This document shows, piece by piece, positions 39,055-53,124 of a DNA stretch of 64,000 nucleotides. Position numbers and translations under genes: made by a program. The DNA is taken from contig OZ345359.1 of NCBI GenBank assembly GCA_977006965.1, positions 2,790,001-2,854,000 of the forward strand. The letters run 5' to 3'. Origin of the DNA: Phymatolithon calcareum. Lineage: Eukaryota; Rhodophyta; Florideophyceae; Hapalidiales. The notes beneath the pieces were generated by a model. That model made no database searches. It had not been told where the DNA came from and saw nothing but the letters and a program-made list of their open reading frames with translations. How positions within the stretch are numbered: position 1 is the stretch's first letter; every line of letters starts with the position of its first letter.

Positions 39055-41159
39055 CGACACTTTATTTGTTGTATACACCATGATCTCTTACTGCACGTCC
39101 CATTCTGAGTCCAGATTCGGGCTCAGCGTCGAATTTCACTTCGGAATAGTCCCACCGTATCCCTTTTTCACTCCCACTCCACCTCCACCTTCAAGTCCGT
39201 CAAACTCTTGTATATCCTAGGTATATTCTTTCGTGACTTCTGGGTCCAAATGTGCCACTTACTCAAACAATCGACAAAATCCTATTTTGGCCATTTAAAA
39301 CTGTTACTTCTGGGTCCGCGTTTTTGGCCTCTACAGGGCACCCCCTCCAAATGGCCTCTGTGCGCGGACCCAGAAGTAACAACCTGCGAAAACAGGCTGG
39401 AAACGCGGACCCAGAAGTAACAAACCTCCTCAGCGTCTTCCAATGGCAACCAAACGCCATAACCACTGTCCCATCATCTTTACCATCCTACTCCACATGT
39501 TTTCCGGTCATCATCGTCATGTTTGTGTCCCGCGTCCTCCCTCCCGAGAGGGAGACTACCTTGACCAAAATTTCAAACGCTCTCAAATCGACTCAGACCA
39601 GTCCACATACTCTCCCAACACCTTCCCCAACATCAAGAACGTCTTTTGAACTCATCTCCGTCATGTCGGTGTCCCGCGTCTTCTTCGCCAGCGAGGTGAC
39701 TACCTTGACCAAAATTTCAAACGCTCTCAAATCGACTCAGACCAGTCCACATACTCTCCCAACACCTTCCCCAACCTCTAAAACATGTTACAACGTCATC
39801 CCCGTCATGTCGGTGTCCCGCGTCTTCTTCGCCAGCGAGGTGACTACCTTGACCAAAATTTCAAACGCTCTCAAATCGACTCAGACCAGTCCACATACTC
39901 TCCCAACACCTTCCCCAACATCAAGAACGTCTTTTGGACTCATCTCCGTCATGTCGGTGTCCCGCGTCTTCTTCGCCAGCGAGGTGACTACCTTGACCAA
40001 AATTTCAAACGCTCTCAAATCGACTCAGACCAGTCCACATACTCTCCCAACACCTTCCCCAACCTCTAAAACATGTTACAACGTCATCCCCGTCATGTCG
40101 GTGTCCCGCGTCTTCTTCGCCAGCGAGGTGACTACCTTGACCAAAATTTCAAACGCTCTCAAATCGACTCAGACCAGTCCACATACTCTCCCAACACCTT
40201 CCCCAACATCAAAAACGTCTTTTGGACTCATCTCCGTCATGTCGGTGTCCCGCGTCTTCTTCGCCAGCGAGGTGACTACCTTGACCAAAATTTCAAACGC
40301 TCTCAAATCGACTCAGACCAGTCCACATACTCTCCCAACACCTTCCCCAACATCAAAAACGTCTTTTGGACTCATCTCCGTCACGTCGGTGTCCCGCGTC
40401 TTCTTCGCCAGCGAGGTGACTACCTTGACCAAAATTTCAAACGCTCTCAAATCGACTCAGACCAGTCCACATACTCTCCCAACACCTTCCCCAACCTCTA
40501 AAACATGTTACAACGTCATCCCCGTCATGTCGGTGTCCCGCGTCTTCTTCGCCAGCGAGGTGACTACCTTGACCAAAATTTCAAACGCTCTCAAATCGAC
40601 TCAGACCAGTCCACATACTCTCCCAACACCTTCCCCAACATCAAAAACGTCTTTTGGACTCATCTCCGTCATGTCGGTGTCCCGCGTCTTCTTCGCCAGC
40701 GAGGTGACTACCTTGACCAAAATTTCAAACGCTCTCAAATCGACTCAGACCAGTCCACATACTCTCCCAACACCTTCCCCAACCTCTAAAACATGTTACA
40801 ACGTCATCCCCGTCATGTCGGTGTCCCGCGTCTTCTTCGCCAGCGAGGTGACTACCTTGACCAAAATTTAAAACGCTCTCAAATCGACTCAGACCAGTCC
40901 ACATACTCTCCCAACACCTTCCCCAACCTCTAAAACATGTTACAACGTCATCCCCGTCATGTCGGTGTCCCGCGTCTTCTTCGCCAGCGAGGTGACTACC
41001 TTGACCAAAATTTCAAACTCTCTCAAATCGACTCAGACCAGTCCACATACTCTCTCAACACCTTCTCCACCCTTCACAACCTGTTCAGCGCTTATCTTCG
41101 CCATGTACATTTCGTCTGCCGTCTTTGTGCATGGATTGTGGAGTCATAGACGACCTTGA
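39055..41159 (+). repeat. Higher-order block 28 (2105 bp) with nonsense unit
   Basis: Same unit order as block 27. It has the same ATG to ACG change (near 40383) and the same TAA (40869-40871), so the two blocks share a recent common copy. T is FA, unlike block 27. Confidence 0.9.
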
Positions 41160-43120
41160 CGACACTTTATTTGTTGTATACACCATGATCTCTTACTGCA
41201 CGTCCCATTCTGAGTCCAGATTCAGGCTCAGCGTCGAATTTCACTTCGGAATAGTCCCACCGTATCCCTTTTTCACTCCCACTCCACCTCCACCTTCAAG
41301 TCCGTCAAACTCTTGTATATCCTAGGTATATTCTTTCGTGACTTCTGGGTCCAAATGTGCCACTTACTCAAACAATCGACAAAATCCTATTTTGGCCATT
41401 TAAAACTGTTACTTCTGGGTCCGCGTTTTTGGCCTCTACAGGGCACCCCCTCCAAATGGCCTCTGTGCGCGGACCCAGAAGTAACAACCTGCGAAAACAG
41501 GCTGGAAACGCGGACCCAGAAGTAACAAACCTCCTCAGCGTCTTCCAATGGCAACCAAACGCCATAACCACTGTCCCATCATCTTTACCATCCTACTCCA
41601 CATGTTTTCCGGTCATCATCGTCATGTTTGTGTCCCGCGTCCTCCCTCCCGAGAGGGAGACTACCTTGACCAAAATTTCAAACGCTCTCAAATCGACTCA
41701 GACCAGTCCACATACTCTCCCAACACCTTCCCCAACCTCTAAAACATGTTACAACGTCATCCCCGTCATGTCGGTGTCCCGCGTCTTCTTCGCCAGCGAG
41801 GTGACTACCTTGACCAAAATTTCAAACGCTCTCAAATCGACTCAGACCAGTCCACATACTCTCCCAACACCTTCCCCAACCTCTAAAACATGTTACAACG
41901 TCATCCCCGTCATGTCGGTGTCCCGCGTCTTCTTCGCCAGCGAGGTGACTACCTTGACCAAAATTTCAAACGCTCTCAAATCGACTCAGACCAGTCCACA
42001 TACTCTCCCAACACCTTCCCCAACATCAAGAACGTCTTTTGGACTCATCTCCGTCATGTCGGTGTCCCGCGTCTTCTTCGCCAGCGAGGTGACTACCTTG
42101 ACCAAAATTTCAAACGCTCTCAAATCGACTCAGACCAGTCCACATACTCTCCCAACACCTTCCCCAACCTCTAAAACATGTTACAACGTCATCCCCGTCA
42201 TGTCGGTGTCCCGCGTCTTCTTCGCCAGCGAGGTGACTACCTTGACCAAAATTTCAAACGCTCTCAAATCGACTCAGACCAGTCCACATACTCTCCCAAC
42301 ACCTTCCCCAACATCAAGAACGTCTTTTGGACTCATCTCCGTCATGTCGGTGTCCCGCGTCTTCTTCGCCAGCGAGGTGACTACCTTGACCAAAATTTCA
42401 AACGCTCTCAAATCGACTCAGACCAGTCCACATACTCTCCCAACACCTTCCCCAACCTCTAAAACATGTTACAACGTCATCCCCGTCATGTCGGTGTCCC
42501 GCGTCTTCTTCGCCAGCGAGGTGACTACCTTGACCAAAATTTCAAACGCTCTCAAATCGACTCAGACCAGTCCACATACTCTCCCAACACCTTCCCCAAC
42601 ATCAAAAACGTCTTTTGGACTCATCTCCGTCATGTCGGTGTCCCGCGTCTTCTTCGCCAGCGAGGTGACTACCTTGACCAAAATTTCAAACGCTCTCAAA
42701 TCGACTCAGACCAGTCCACATACTCTCCCAACACCTTCCCCAACCTCTAAAACATGTTACAACGTCATCCCCGTCATGTCGGTGTCCCGCGTCTTCTTCG
42801 CCAGCGAGGTGACTACCTTGACCAAAATTTCAAACGCTCTCAAATCGACTCAGACCAGTCCACATACTCTCCCAACACCTTCCCCAACCTCTAAAACATG
42901 TTACAACGTCATCCCCGTCATGTCGGTGTCCCGCGTCTTCTTCGCCAGCGAGGTGACTACCTTGACCAAAATTTCAAACGCTCTCAAATCGACTCAGACC
43001 AGTCCACATACTCTCTCAACACCTTCTCCACCCTTCACAACCTGTTCAGCGCTTATCTTCGCCATGTACATTTCGTCTGCCGTCTTTGTGCATGGATTGT
43101 GGAGTCATAGACGACCTTGA
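41160..43120 (+). repeat. Higher-order block 29 (1961 bp)
   Basis: B-FR spacer, then C-C-R-C-R-C-S-C-C-T. The first unit is C. T is FA with NAL. Confidence 0.9.
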
Positions 43121-45081
43121 CGACACTTTATTTGTTGTATACACCATGATCTCTTACTGCACGTCCCATTCTGAGTCCAGATTCGGGCTCAGCGTCGAAT
43201 TTCACTTCGGAATAGTCCCACCGTATCCCTTTTTCACTCCCACTCCACCTCCACCTTCAAGTCCGTCAAACTCTTGTATATCCTAGGTATATTCTTTCGT
43301 GACTTCTGGGTCCAAATGTGCCACTTACTCAAACAATCGACAAAATCCTATTTTGGCCATTTAAAACTGTTACTTCTGGGTCCGCGTTTTTGGCCTCTAC
43401 AGGGCACCCCCTCCAAATGGCCTCTGTGCGCGGACCCAGAAGTAACAACCTGCGAAAACAGGCTGGAAACGCGGACCCAGAAGTAACAAACCTCCTCAGC
43501 GTCTTCCAATGGCAACCAAACGCCATAACCACTGTCCCATCATCTTTACCATCCTACTCCACATGTTTTCCGGTCATCATCGTCATGTTTGTGTCCCGCG
43601 TCCTCCCTCCCGAGAGGGAGACTACCTTGACCAAAATTTCAAACGCTCTCAAATCGACTCAGACCAGTCCACATACTCTCCCAACACCTTCCCCAACCTC
43701 TAAAACATGTTACAACGTCATCCCCGTCATGTCGGTGTCCCGCGTCTTCTTCGCCAGCGAGGTGACTACCTTGACCAAAATTTCAAACGCTCTCAAATCG
43801 ACTCAGACCAGTCCACATACTCTCCCAACACCTTCCCCAACCTCTAAAACATGTTACAACGTCATCCCCGTCATGTCGGTGTCCCGCGTCTTCTTCGCCA
43901 GCGAGGTGACTACCTTGACCAAAATTTCAAACGCTCTCAAATCGACTCAGACCAGTCCACATACTCTCCCAACACCTTCCCCAACATCAAGAACGTCTTT
44001 TGGACTCATCTCCGTCATGTCGGTGTCCCGCGTCTTCTTCGCCAGCGAGGTGACTACCTTGACCAAAATTTCAAACGCTCTCAAATCGACTCAGACCAGT
44101 CCACATACTCTCCCAACACCTTCCCCAACCTCTAAAACATGTTACAACGTCATCCCCGTCATGTCGGTGTCCCGCGTCTTCTTCGCCAGCGAGGTGACTA
44201 CCTTGACCAAAATTTCAAACGCTCTCAAATCGACTCAGACCAGTCCACATACTCTCCCAACACCTTCCCCAACATCAAAAACGTCTTTTGGACTCATCTC
44301 CGTCATGTCGGTGTCCCGCGTCTTCTTCGCCAGCGAGGTGACTACCTTGACCAAAATTTCAAACGCTCTCAAATCGACTCAGACCAGTCCACATACTCTC
44401 CCAACACCTTCCCCAACCTCTAAAACATGTTACAACGTCATCCCCGTCATGTCGGTGTCCCGCGTCTTCTTCGCCAGCGAGGTGACTACCTTGACCAAAA
44501 TTTCAAACGCTCTCAAATCGACTCAGACCAGTCCACATACTCTCCCAACACCTTCCCCAACATCAAAAACGTCTTTTGGACTCATCTCCGTCATGTCGGT
44601 GTCCCGCGTCTTCTTCGCCAGCGAGGTGACTACCTTGACCAAAATTTCAAACGCTCTCAAATCGACTCAGACCAGTCCACATACTCTCCCAACACCTTCC
44701 CCAACCTCTAAAACATGTTACAACGTCATCCCCGTCATGTCGGTGTCCCGCGTCTTCTTCGCCAGCGAGGTGACTACCTTGACCAAAATTTCAAACGCTC
44801 TCAAATCGACTCAGACCAGTCCACATACTCTCCCAACACCTTCCCCAACCTCTAAAACATGTTACAACGTCATCCCCGTCATGTCGGTGTCCCGCGTCTT
44901 CTTCGCCAGCGAGGTGACTACCTTGACCAAAATTTCAAACTCTCTCAAATCGACTCAGACCAGTCCACATACTCTCTCAACACCTTCTCCACCCTTCACA
45001 ACCTGTTCAGCGCTTATCTTCGCCATGTACATTTCGTCTGCCGTCTTTGTGCATGGATTGTGGAGTCATAGACGACCTTGA
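43121..45081 (+). repeat. Higher-order block 30 (1961 bp)
   Basis: Type B spacer, then C-C-R-C-S-C-S-C-C-T. T is FA. It differs from block 29 in spacer sub-form and in S for the second R. Confidence 0.9.
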
Positions 45082-48000
45082 CGACACTTTATTTGTTGTA
45101 TACACCATGATCTCTTACTGCACGTCCCATTCTGAGTCCAGATTCAGGCTCAGCGTCGAATTTCACTTCGGAATAGTCCCACCGTATCCCTTTTTCACTC
45201 CCACTCCACCTCCACCTTCAAGTCCGTCAAACTCTTGTATATCCTAGGTATATTCTTTCGTGACTTCTGGGTCCAAATGTGCCACTTACTCAAACAATCG
45301 ACAAAATCCTATTTTGGCCATTTAAAACTGTTACTTCTGGGTCCGCGTTTTTGGCCTCTACAGGGCACCCCCTCCAAATGGCCTCTGTGCGCGGACCCAG
45401 AAGTAACAACCTGCGAAAACAGGCTGGAAACGCGGACCCAGAAGTAACAAACCTCCTCAGCGTCTTCCAATGGCAACCAAACGCCATAACCACTGTCCCA
45501 TCATCTTTACCATCCTACTCCACATGTTTTCCGGTCATCATCGTCATGTTTGTGTCCCGCGTCCTCCCTCCCGAGAGGGAGACTACCTTGACCAAAATTT
45601 CAAACGCTCTCAAATCGACTCAGACCAGTCCACATACTCTCCCAACACCTTCCCCAACATCAAGAACGTCTTTTGAACTCATCTCCGTCATGTCGGTGTC
45701 CCGCGTCTTCTTCGCCAGCGAGGTGACTACCTTGACCAAAATTTCAAACGCTCTCAAATCGACTCAGACCAGTCCACATACTCTCCCAACACCTTCCCCA
45801 ACCTCTAAAACATGTTACAACGTCATCCCCGTCATGTCGGTGTCCCGCGTCTTCTTCGCCAGCGAGGTGACTACCTTGACCAAAATTTCAAACGCTCTCA
45901 AATCGACTCAGACCAGTCCACATACTCTCCCAACACCTTCCCCAACATCAAGAACGTCTTTTGGACTCATCTCCGTCATGTCGGTGTCCCGCGTCTTCTT
46001 CGCCAGCGAGGTGACTACCTTGACCAAAATTTCAAACGCTCTCAAATCGACTCAGACCAGTCCACATACTCTCCCAACACCTTCCCCAACCTCTAAAACA
46101 TGTTACAACGTCATCCCCGTCATGTCGGTGTCCCGCGTCTTCTTCGCCAGCGAGGTGACTACCTTGACCAAAATTTCAAACGCTCTCAAATCGACTCAGA
46201 CCAGTCCACATACTCTCCCAACACCTTCCCCAACATCAAAAACGTCTTTTGGACTCATCTCCGTCATGTCGGTGTCCCGCGTCTTCTTCGCCAGCGAGGT
46301 GACTACCTTGACCAAAATTTCAAACGCTCTCAAATCGACTCAGACCAGTCCACATACTCTCCCAACACCTTCCCCAACCTCTAAAACATGTTACAACGTC
46401 ATCCCCGTCATGTCGGTGTCCCGCGTCTTCTTCGCCAGCGAGGTGACTACCTTGACCAAAATTTCAAACGCTCTCAAATCGACTCAGACCAGTCCACATA
46501 CTCTCCCAACACCTTCCCCAACATCAAGAACGTCTTTTGGACTCATCTCCGTCATGTCGGTGTCCCGCGTCTTCTTCGCCAGCGAGGTGACTACCTTGAC
46601 CAAAATTTCAAACGCTCTCAAATCGACTCAGACCAGTCCACATACTCTCCCAACACCTTCCCCAACCTCTAAAACATGTTACAACGTCATCCCCGTCATG
46701 TCGGTGTCCCGCGTCTTCTTCGCCAGCGAGGTGACTACCTTGACCAAAATTTCAAACGCTCTCAAATCGACTCAGACCAGTCCACATACTCTCCCAACAC
46801 CTTCCCCAACATCAAAAACGTCTTTTGGACTCATCTCCGTCATGTCGGTGTCCCGCGTCTTCTTCGCCAGCGAGGTGACTACCTTGACCAAAATTTCAAA
46901 CGCTCTCAAATCGACTCAGACCAGTCCACATACTCTCCCAACACCTTCCCCAACCTCTAAAACATGTTACAACGTCATCCCCGTCATGTCGGTGTCCCGC
47001 GTCTTCTTCGCCAGCGAGGTGACTACCTTGACCAAAATTTCAAACGCTCTCAAATCGACTCAGACCAGTCCACATACTCTCCCAACACCTTCCCCAACAT
47101 CAAGAACGTCTTTTGGACTCATCTCCGTCATGTCGGTGTCCCGCGTCTTCTTCGCCAGCGAGGTGACTACCTTGACCAAAATTTCAAACGCTCTCAAATC
47201 GACTCAGACCAGTCCACATACTCTCCCAACACCTTCCCCAACCTCTAAAACATGTTACAACGTCATCCCCGTCATGTCGGTGTCCCGCGTCTTCTTCGCC
47301 AGCGAGGTGACTACCTTGACCAAAATTTCAAACGCTCTCAAATCGACTCAGACCAGTCCACATACTCTCCCAACACCTTCCCCAACATCAAAAACGTCTT
47401 TTGGACTCATCTCCGTCATGTCGGTGTCCCGCGTCTTCTTCGCCAGCGAGGTGACTACCTTGACCAAAATTTCAAACGCTCTCAAATCGACTCAGACCAG
47501 TCCACATACTCTCCCAACACCTTCCTCAACCTCTAAAACATGTTACAACGTCATCCCCGTCATGTCGGTGTCCCGCGTCTTCTTCGCCAGCGAGGTGACT
47601 ACCTTGACCAAAATTTCAAACGCTCTCAAATCGACTCAGACCAGTCCACATACTCTCCCAACACCTTCCCCAACATCAAAAACGTCTTTTGGACTCATCT
47701 CCGTCATGTCGGTGTCCCGCGTCTTCTTCGCCAGCGAGGTGACTACCTTGACCAAAATTTCAAACGCTCTCAAATCGACTCAGACCAGTCCACATACTCT
47801 CCCAACACCTTCCCCAACATCAAAAACGTCTTTTGGACTCATCTCCGTCATGTCGGTGTCCCGCGTCTTCTTCGCCAGCGAGGTGACTACCTTGACCAAA
47901 ATTTCAAACGCTCTCAAATCGACTCAGACCAGTCCACATACTCTCCCAACACCTTCCCCAACCTCTAAAACATGTTACAACGTCATCCCCGTCATGTCGG

Positions 48001-49922
48001 TGTCCCGCGTCTTCTTCGCCAGCGAGGTGACTACCTTGACCAAAATTTCAAACGCTCTCAAATCGACTCAGACCAGTCCACATACTCTCCCAACACCTTC
48101 CCCAACATCAAGAACGTCTTTTGGACTCATCTCCGTCATGTCGGTGTCCCGCGTCTTCTTCGCCAGCGAGGTGACTACCTTGACCAAAATTTCAAACGCT
48201 CTCAAATCGACTCAGACCAGTCCACATACTCTCCCAACACCTTCCCCAACCTCTAAAACATGTTACAACGTCATCCCCGTCATGTCGGTGTCCCGCGTCT
48301 TCTTCGCCAGCGAGGTGACTACCTTGACCAAAATTTCAAACGCTCTCAAATCGACTCAGACCAGTCCACATACTCTCCCAACACCTTCCCCAACATCAAA
48401 AACGTCTTTTGGACTCATCTCCGTCATGTCGGTGTCCCGCGTCTTCTTCGCCAGCGAGGTGACTACCTTGACCAAAATTTCAAACGCTCTCAAATCGACT
48501 CAGACCAGTCCACATACTCTCCCAACACCTTCCCCAACCTCTAAAACATGTTACAACGTCATCCCCGTCATGTCGGTGTCCCGCGTCTTCTTCGCCAGCG
48601 AGGTGACTACCTTGACCAAAATTTCAAACGCTCTCAAATCGACTCAGACCAGTCCACATACTCTCCCAACACCTTCCCCAACATCAAAAACGTCTTTTGG
48701 ACTCATCTCCGTCATGTCGGTGTCCCGCGTCTTCTTCGCCAGCGAGGTGACTACCTTGACCAAAATTTCAAACGCTCTCAAATCGACTCAGACCAGTCCA
48801 CATACTCTCCCAACACCTTCCCCAACCTCTAAAACATGTTACAACGTCATCCCCGTCATGTCGGTGTCCCGCGTCTTCTTCGCCAGCGAGGTGACTACCT
48901 TGACCAAAATTTCAAACGCTCTCAAATCGACTCAGACCAGTCCACATACTCTCCCAACACCTTCCCCAACATCAAAAACGTCTTTTGGACTCATCTCCGT
49001 CATGTCGGTGTCCCGCGTCTTCTTCGCCAGCGAGGTGACTACCTTGACCAAAATTTCAAACGCTCTCAAATCGACTCAGACCAGTCCACATACTCTCCCA
49101 ACACCTTCCTCAACCTCTAAAACATGTTACAACGTCATCCCCGTCATGTCGGTGTCCCGCGTCTTCTTCGCCAGCGAGGTGACTACCTTGACCAAAATTT
49201 CAAACGCTCTCAAATCGACTCAGACCAGTCCACATACTCTCCCAACACCTTCCCCAACATCAAAAACGTCTTTTGGACTCATCTCCGTCATGTCGGTGTC
49301 CCGCGTCTTCTTCGCCAGCGAGGTGACTACCTTGACCAAAATTTCAAACGCTCTCAAATCGACTCAGACCAGTCCACATACTCTCCCAACACCTTCCCCA
49401 ACATCAAAAACGTCTTTTGGACTCATCTCCGTCATGTCGGTGTCCCGCGTCTTCTTCGCCAGCGAGGTGACTACCTTGACCAAAATTTCAAACGCTCTCA
49501 AATCGACTCAGACCAGTCCACATACTCTCCCAACACCTTCCCCAACCTCTAAAACATGTTACAACGTCATCCCCGTCATGTCGGTGTCCCGCGTCTTCTT
49601 CGCCAGCGAGGTGACTACCTTGACCAAAATTTCAAACGCTCTCAAATCGACTCAGACCAGTCCACATACTCTCCCAACACCTTCCCCAACCTCTAAAACA
49701 TGTTACAACGTCATCCCCGTCATGTCGGTGTCCCGCGTCTTCTTCGCCAGCGAGGTGACTACCTTGACCAAAATTTCAAACTCTCTCAAATCGACTCAGA
49801 CCAGTCGACATTCTCTCTCAACACCTTCTCCACCCTTAACAACCTGTTCAGAGCTTATCTTCGCCATGTACATTTCGTCTGCCGTCTTTGTGCATGGATT
49901 GTGGAGTCATAGACGACCTTGA
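45082..49922 (+). repeat. Higher-order block 31, expanded to 30 units (4841 bp)
   Basis: B-FR spacer, then 30 units: E-C-R-C-S-C-R-C-S-C-R-C-S-C*-S-S-C-R-C-S-C-S-C-S-C*-S-S-C-C-T. C* marks a private CTTCCTCAACC. The two C* units are 1584 bp (11 units) apart. T is LE with the RHS change. This is by far the longest block. Confidence 0.9.
45279..49922 (+). other. Longest repeat-borne open frame (1547 codons), probably not a gene
   Basis: The frame starts at an ATG in the spacer, runs through the inverted-repeat core, the half unit and all 30 units of block 31, and ends at the TGA of T. Equivalent frames of 203-635 codons exist in the other blocks. The unit length is 48 codons and the unit has no stop in this frame, so adding units always keeps the frame open. 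The predicted product is a Ser/Thr-rich repeat with no signal peptide, catalytic motif or recognisable domain. Almost all recent single-base variants change the amino acid, and blocks 27 and 28 contain a stop. Coding function is therefore unlikely, although transcription of the array cannot be excluded. Confidence 0.7.
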
Positions 49923-51883
49923 CGACACTTTATTTGTTGTATACACCATGATCTCTTACTGCACGTCCCATTCTGAGTCCAGATTCAGGCTCAGCGTCGA
50001 ATTTCACTTCGGAATAGTCCCACCGTATCCCTTTTTCACTCCCACTCCACCTCCACCTTCAAGTCCGTCAAACTCTTGTATATCCTAGGTATATTCTTTC
50101 GTGACTTCTGGGTCCAAATGTGCCACTTACTCAAACAATCGACAAAATCCTATTTTGGCCATTTAAAACTGTTACTTCTGGGTCCGCGTTTTTGGCCTCT
50201 ACAGGGCACCCCCTCCAAATGGCCTCTGTGCGCGGACCCAGAAGTAACAACCTGCGAAAACAGGCTGGAAACGCGGACCCAGAAGTAACAAACCTCCTCA
50301 GCGTCTTCCAATGGCAACCAAACGCCATAACCACTGTCCCATCATCTTTACCATCCTACTCCACATGTTTTCCGGTCATCATCGTCATGTTTGTGTCCCG
50401 CGTCCTCCCTCCCGAGAGGGAGACTACCTTGACCAAAATTTCAAACGCTCTCAAATCGACTCAGACCAGTCCACATACTCTCCCAACACCTTCCCCAACA
50501 TCAAGAACGTCTCTTGAACTCATCTCCGTCATGTCGGTGTCCCGCGTCTTCTTCGCCAGCGAGGTGACTACCTTGACCAAAATTTCAAACGCTCTCAAAT
50601 CGACTCAGACCAGTCCACATACTCTCCCAACACCTTCCCCAACATCAAAAACGTCTTTTGGACTCATCTCCGTCATGTCGGTGTCCCGCGTCTTCTTCGC
50701 CAGCGAGGTGACTACCTTGACCAAAATTTCAAACGCTCTCAAATCGACTCAGACCAGTCCACATACTCTCCCAACACCTTCCCCAACCTCTAAAACATGT
50801 TACAACGTCATCCCCGTCATGTCGGTGTCCCGCGTCTTCTTCGCCAGCGAGGTGACTACCTTGACCAAAATTTCAAACGCTCTCAAATCGACTCAGACCA
50901 GTCCACATACTCTCCCAACACCTTCCCCAACCTCTAAAACATGTTACAACGTCATCCCCGTCATGTCGGTGTCCCGCGTCTTCTTCGCCAGCGAGGTGAC
51001 TACCTTGACCAAAATTTCAAACGCTCTCAAATCGACTCAGACCAGTCCACATACTCTCCCAACACCTTCCCCAACATCAAGAACGTCTTTTGGACTCATC
51101 TCCGTCATGTCGGTGTCCCGCGTCTTCTTCGCCAGCGAGGTGACTACCTTGACCAAAATTTCAAACGCTCTCAAATCGACTCAGACCAGTCCACATACTC
51201 TCCCAACACCTTCCCCAACCTCTAAAACATGTTACAACGTCATCCCCGTCATGTCGGTGTCCCGCGTCTTCTTCGCCAGCGAGGTGACTACCTTGACCAA
51301 AATTTCAAACGCTCTCAAATCGACTCAGACCAGTCCACATACTCTCCCAACACCTTCCCCAACATCAAAAACGTCTTTTGGACTCATCTCCGTCATGTCG
51401 GTGTCCCGCGTCTTCTTCGCCAGCGAGGTGACTACCTTGACCAAAATTTCAAACGCTCTCAAATCGACTCAGACCAGTCCACATACTCTCCCAACACCTT
51501 CCCCAACCTCTAAAACATGTTACAACGTCATCCCCGTCATGTCGGTGTCCCGCGTCTTCTTCGCCAGCGAGGTGACTACCTTGACCAAAATTTCAAACGC
51601 TCTCAAATCGACTCAGACCAGTCCACATACTCTCCCAACACCTTCCCCAACCTCTAAAACATGTTACAACGTCATCCCCGTCATGTCGGTGTCCCGCGTC
51701 TTCTTCGCCAGCGAGGTGACTACCTTGACCAAAATTTCAAACTCTCTCAAATCGACTCAGACCAGTCGACATTCTCTCTCAACACCTTCTCCACCCTTAA
51801 CAACCTGTTCAGAGCTTATCTTCGCCATGTACATTTCGTCTGCCGTCTTTGTGCATGGATTGTGGAGTCATAGACGACCTTGA
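49923..51883 (+). repeat. Higher-order block 32 (1961 bp)
   Basis: B-FR spacer, then E-S-C-C-R-C-S-C-C-T. E has a private TTT to CTT-type change (GTCTCTTGAAC). T is LE with RHS. Confidence 0.9.
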
Positions 51884-53124
51884 CGACACTTTATTTGTTG
51901 TATACACCATGATCTCTTACTGCACGTCCCATTCTGAGTCCAGATTCAGGCTCAGCGTCGAATTTCACTTCGGAATAGTCCCACCGTATCCCTTTTTCAC
52001 TCCCACTCCACCTCCACCTTCAAGTCCGTCAAACTCTTGTATATCCTAGGTATATTCTTTCGTGACTTCTGGGTCCAAATGTGCCACTTACTCAAACAAT
52101 CGACAAAATCCTATTTTGGCCATTTAAAACTGTTACTTCTGGGTCCGCGTTTTTGGCCTCTACAGGGCACCCCCTCCAAATGGCCTCTGTGCGCGGACCC
52201 AGAAGTAACAACCTGCGAAAACAGGCTGGAAACGCGGACCCAGAAGTAACAAACCTCCTCAGCGTCTTCCAATGGCAACCAAACGCCATAACCACTGTCC
52301 CATCATCTTTACCATCCTACTCCACATGTTTTCCGGTCATCATCGTCATGTTTGTGTCCCGCGTCCTCCCTCCCGAGAGGGAGACTACCTTGACCAAAAT
52401 TTCAAACGCTCTCAAATCGACTCAGACCAGTCCACATACTCTCCCAACACCTTCCCCAACATCAAGAACGTCTTTTGAACTCATCTCCGTCATGTCGGTG
52501 TCCCGCGTCTTCTTCGCCAGCGAGGTGACTACCTTGACCAAAATTTCAAACGCTCTCAAATCGACTCAGACCAGTCCACATACTCTCCCAACACCTTCCC
52601 CAACCTCTAAAACATGTTACAACGTCATCCCCGTCATGTCGGTGTCCCGCGTCTTCTTCGCCAGCGAGGTGACTACCTTGACCAAAATTTCAAACGCTCT
52701 CAAATCGACTCAGACCAGTCCACATACTCTCCCAACACCTTCCCCAACATCAAAAACGTCTTTTGGACTCATCTCCGTCATGTCGGTGTCCCGCGTCTTC
52801 TTCGCCAGCGAGGTGACTACCTTGACCAAAATTTCAAACGCTCTCAAATCGACTCAGACCAGTCCACATACTCTCCCAACACCTTCCCCAACATCAAAAA
52901 CGTCTTTTGGACTCATCCCCGTCATGTCGGTGTCCCGCGTCTTCTTCGCCAGCGAGGTGACTACCTTGACCAAAATTTCAAACTCTCTCAAATCGACTCA
53001 GACCAGTCCACATACTCTCTCAACACCTTCTCCACCCTTAACAACCTGTTCAGAGCTTATCTTCGCCATGTACATTTCGTCTGCCGTCTTTGTGCATGGA
53101 TTGTGGAGTCATAGACGACCTTGA
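51884..53124 (+). repeat. Higher-order block 33 (1241 bp)
   Basis: B-FR spacer, then E-C-S-S'-T. S' has CTCATCCCCGTC, an S/C hybrid. T is LE. Same layout and private change as block 37. Confidence 0.9.
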
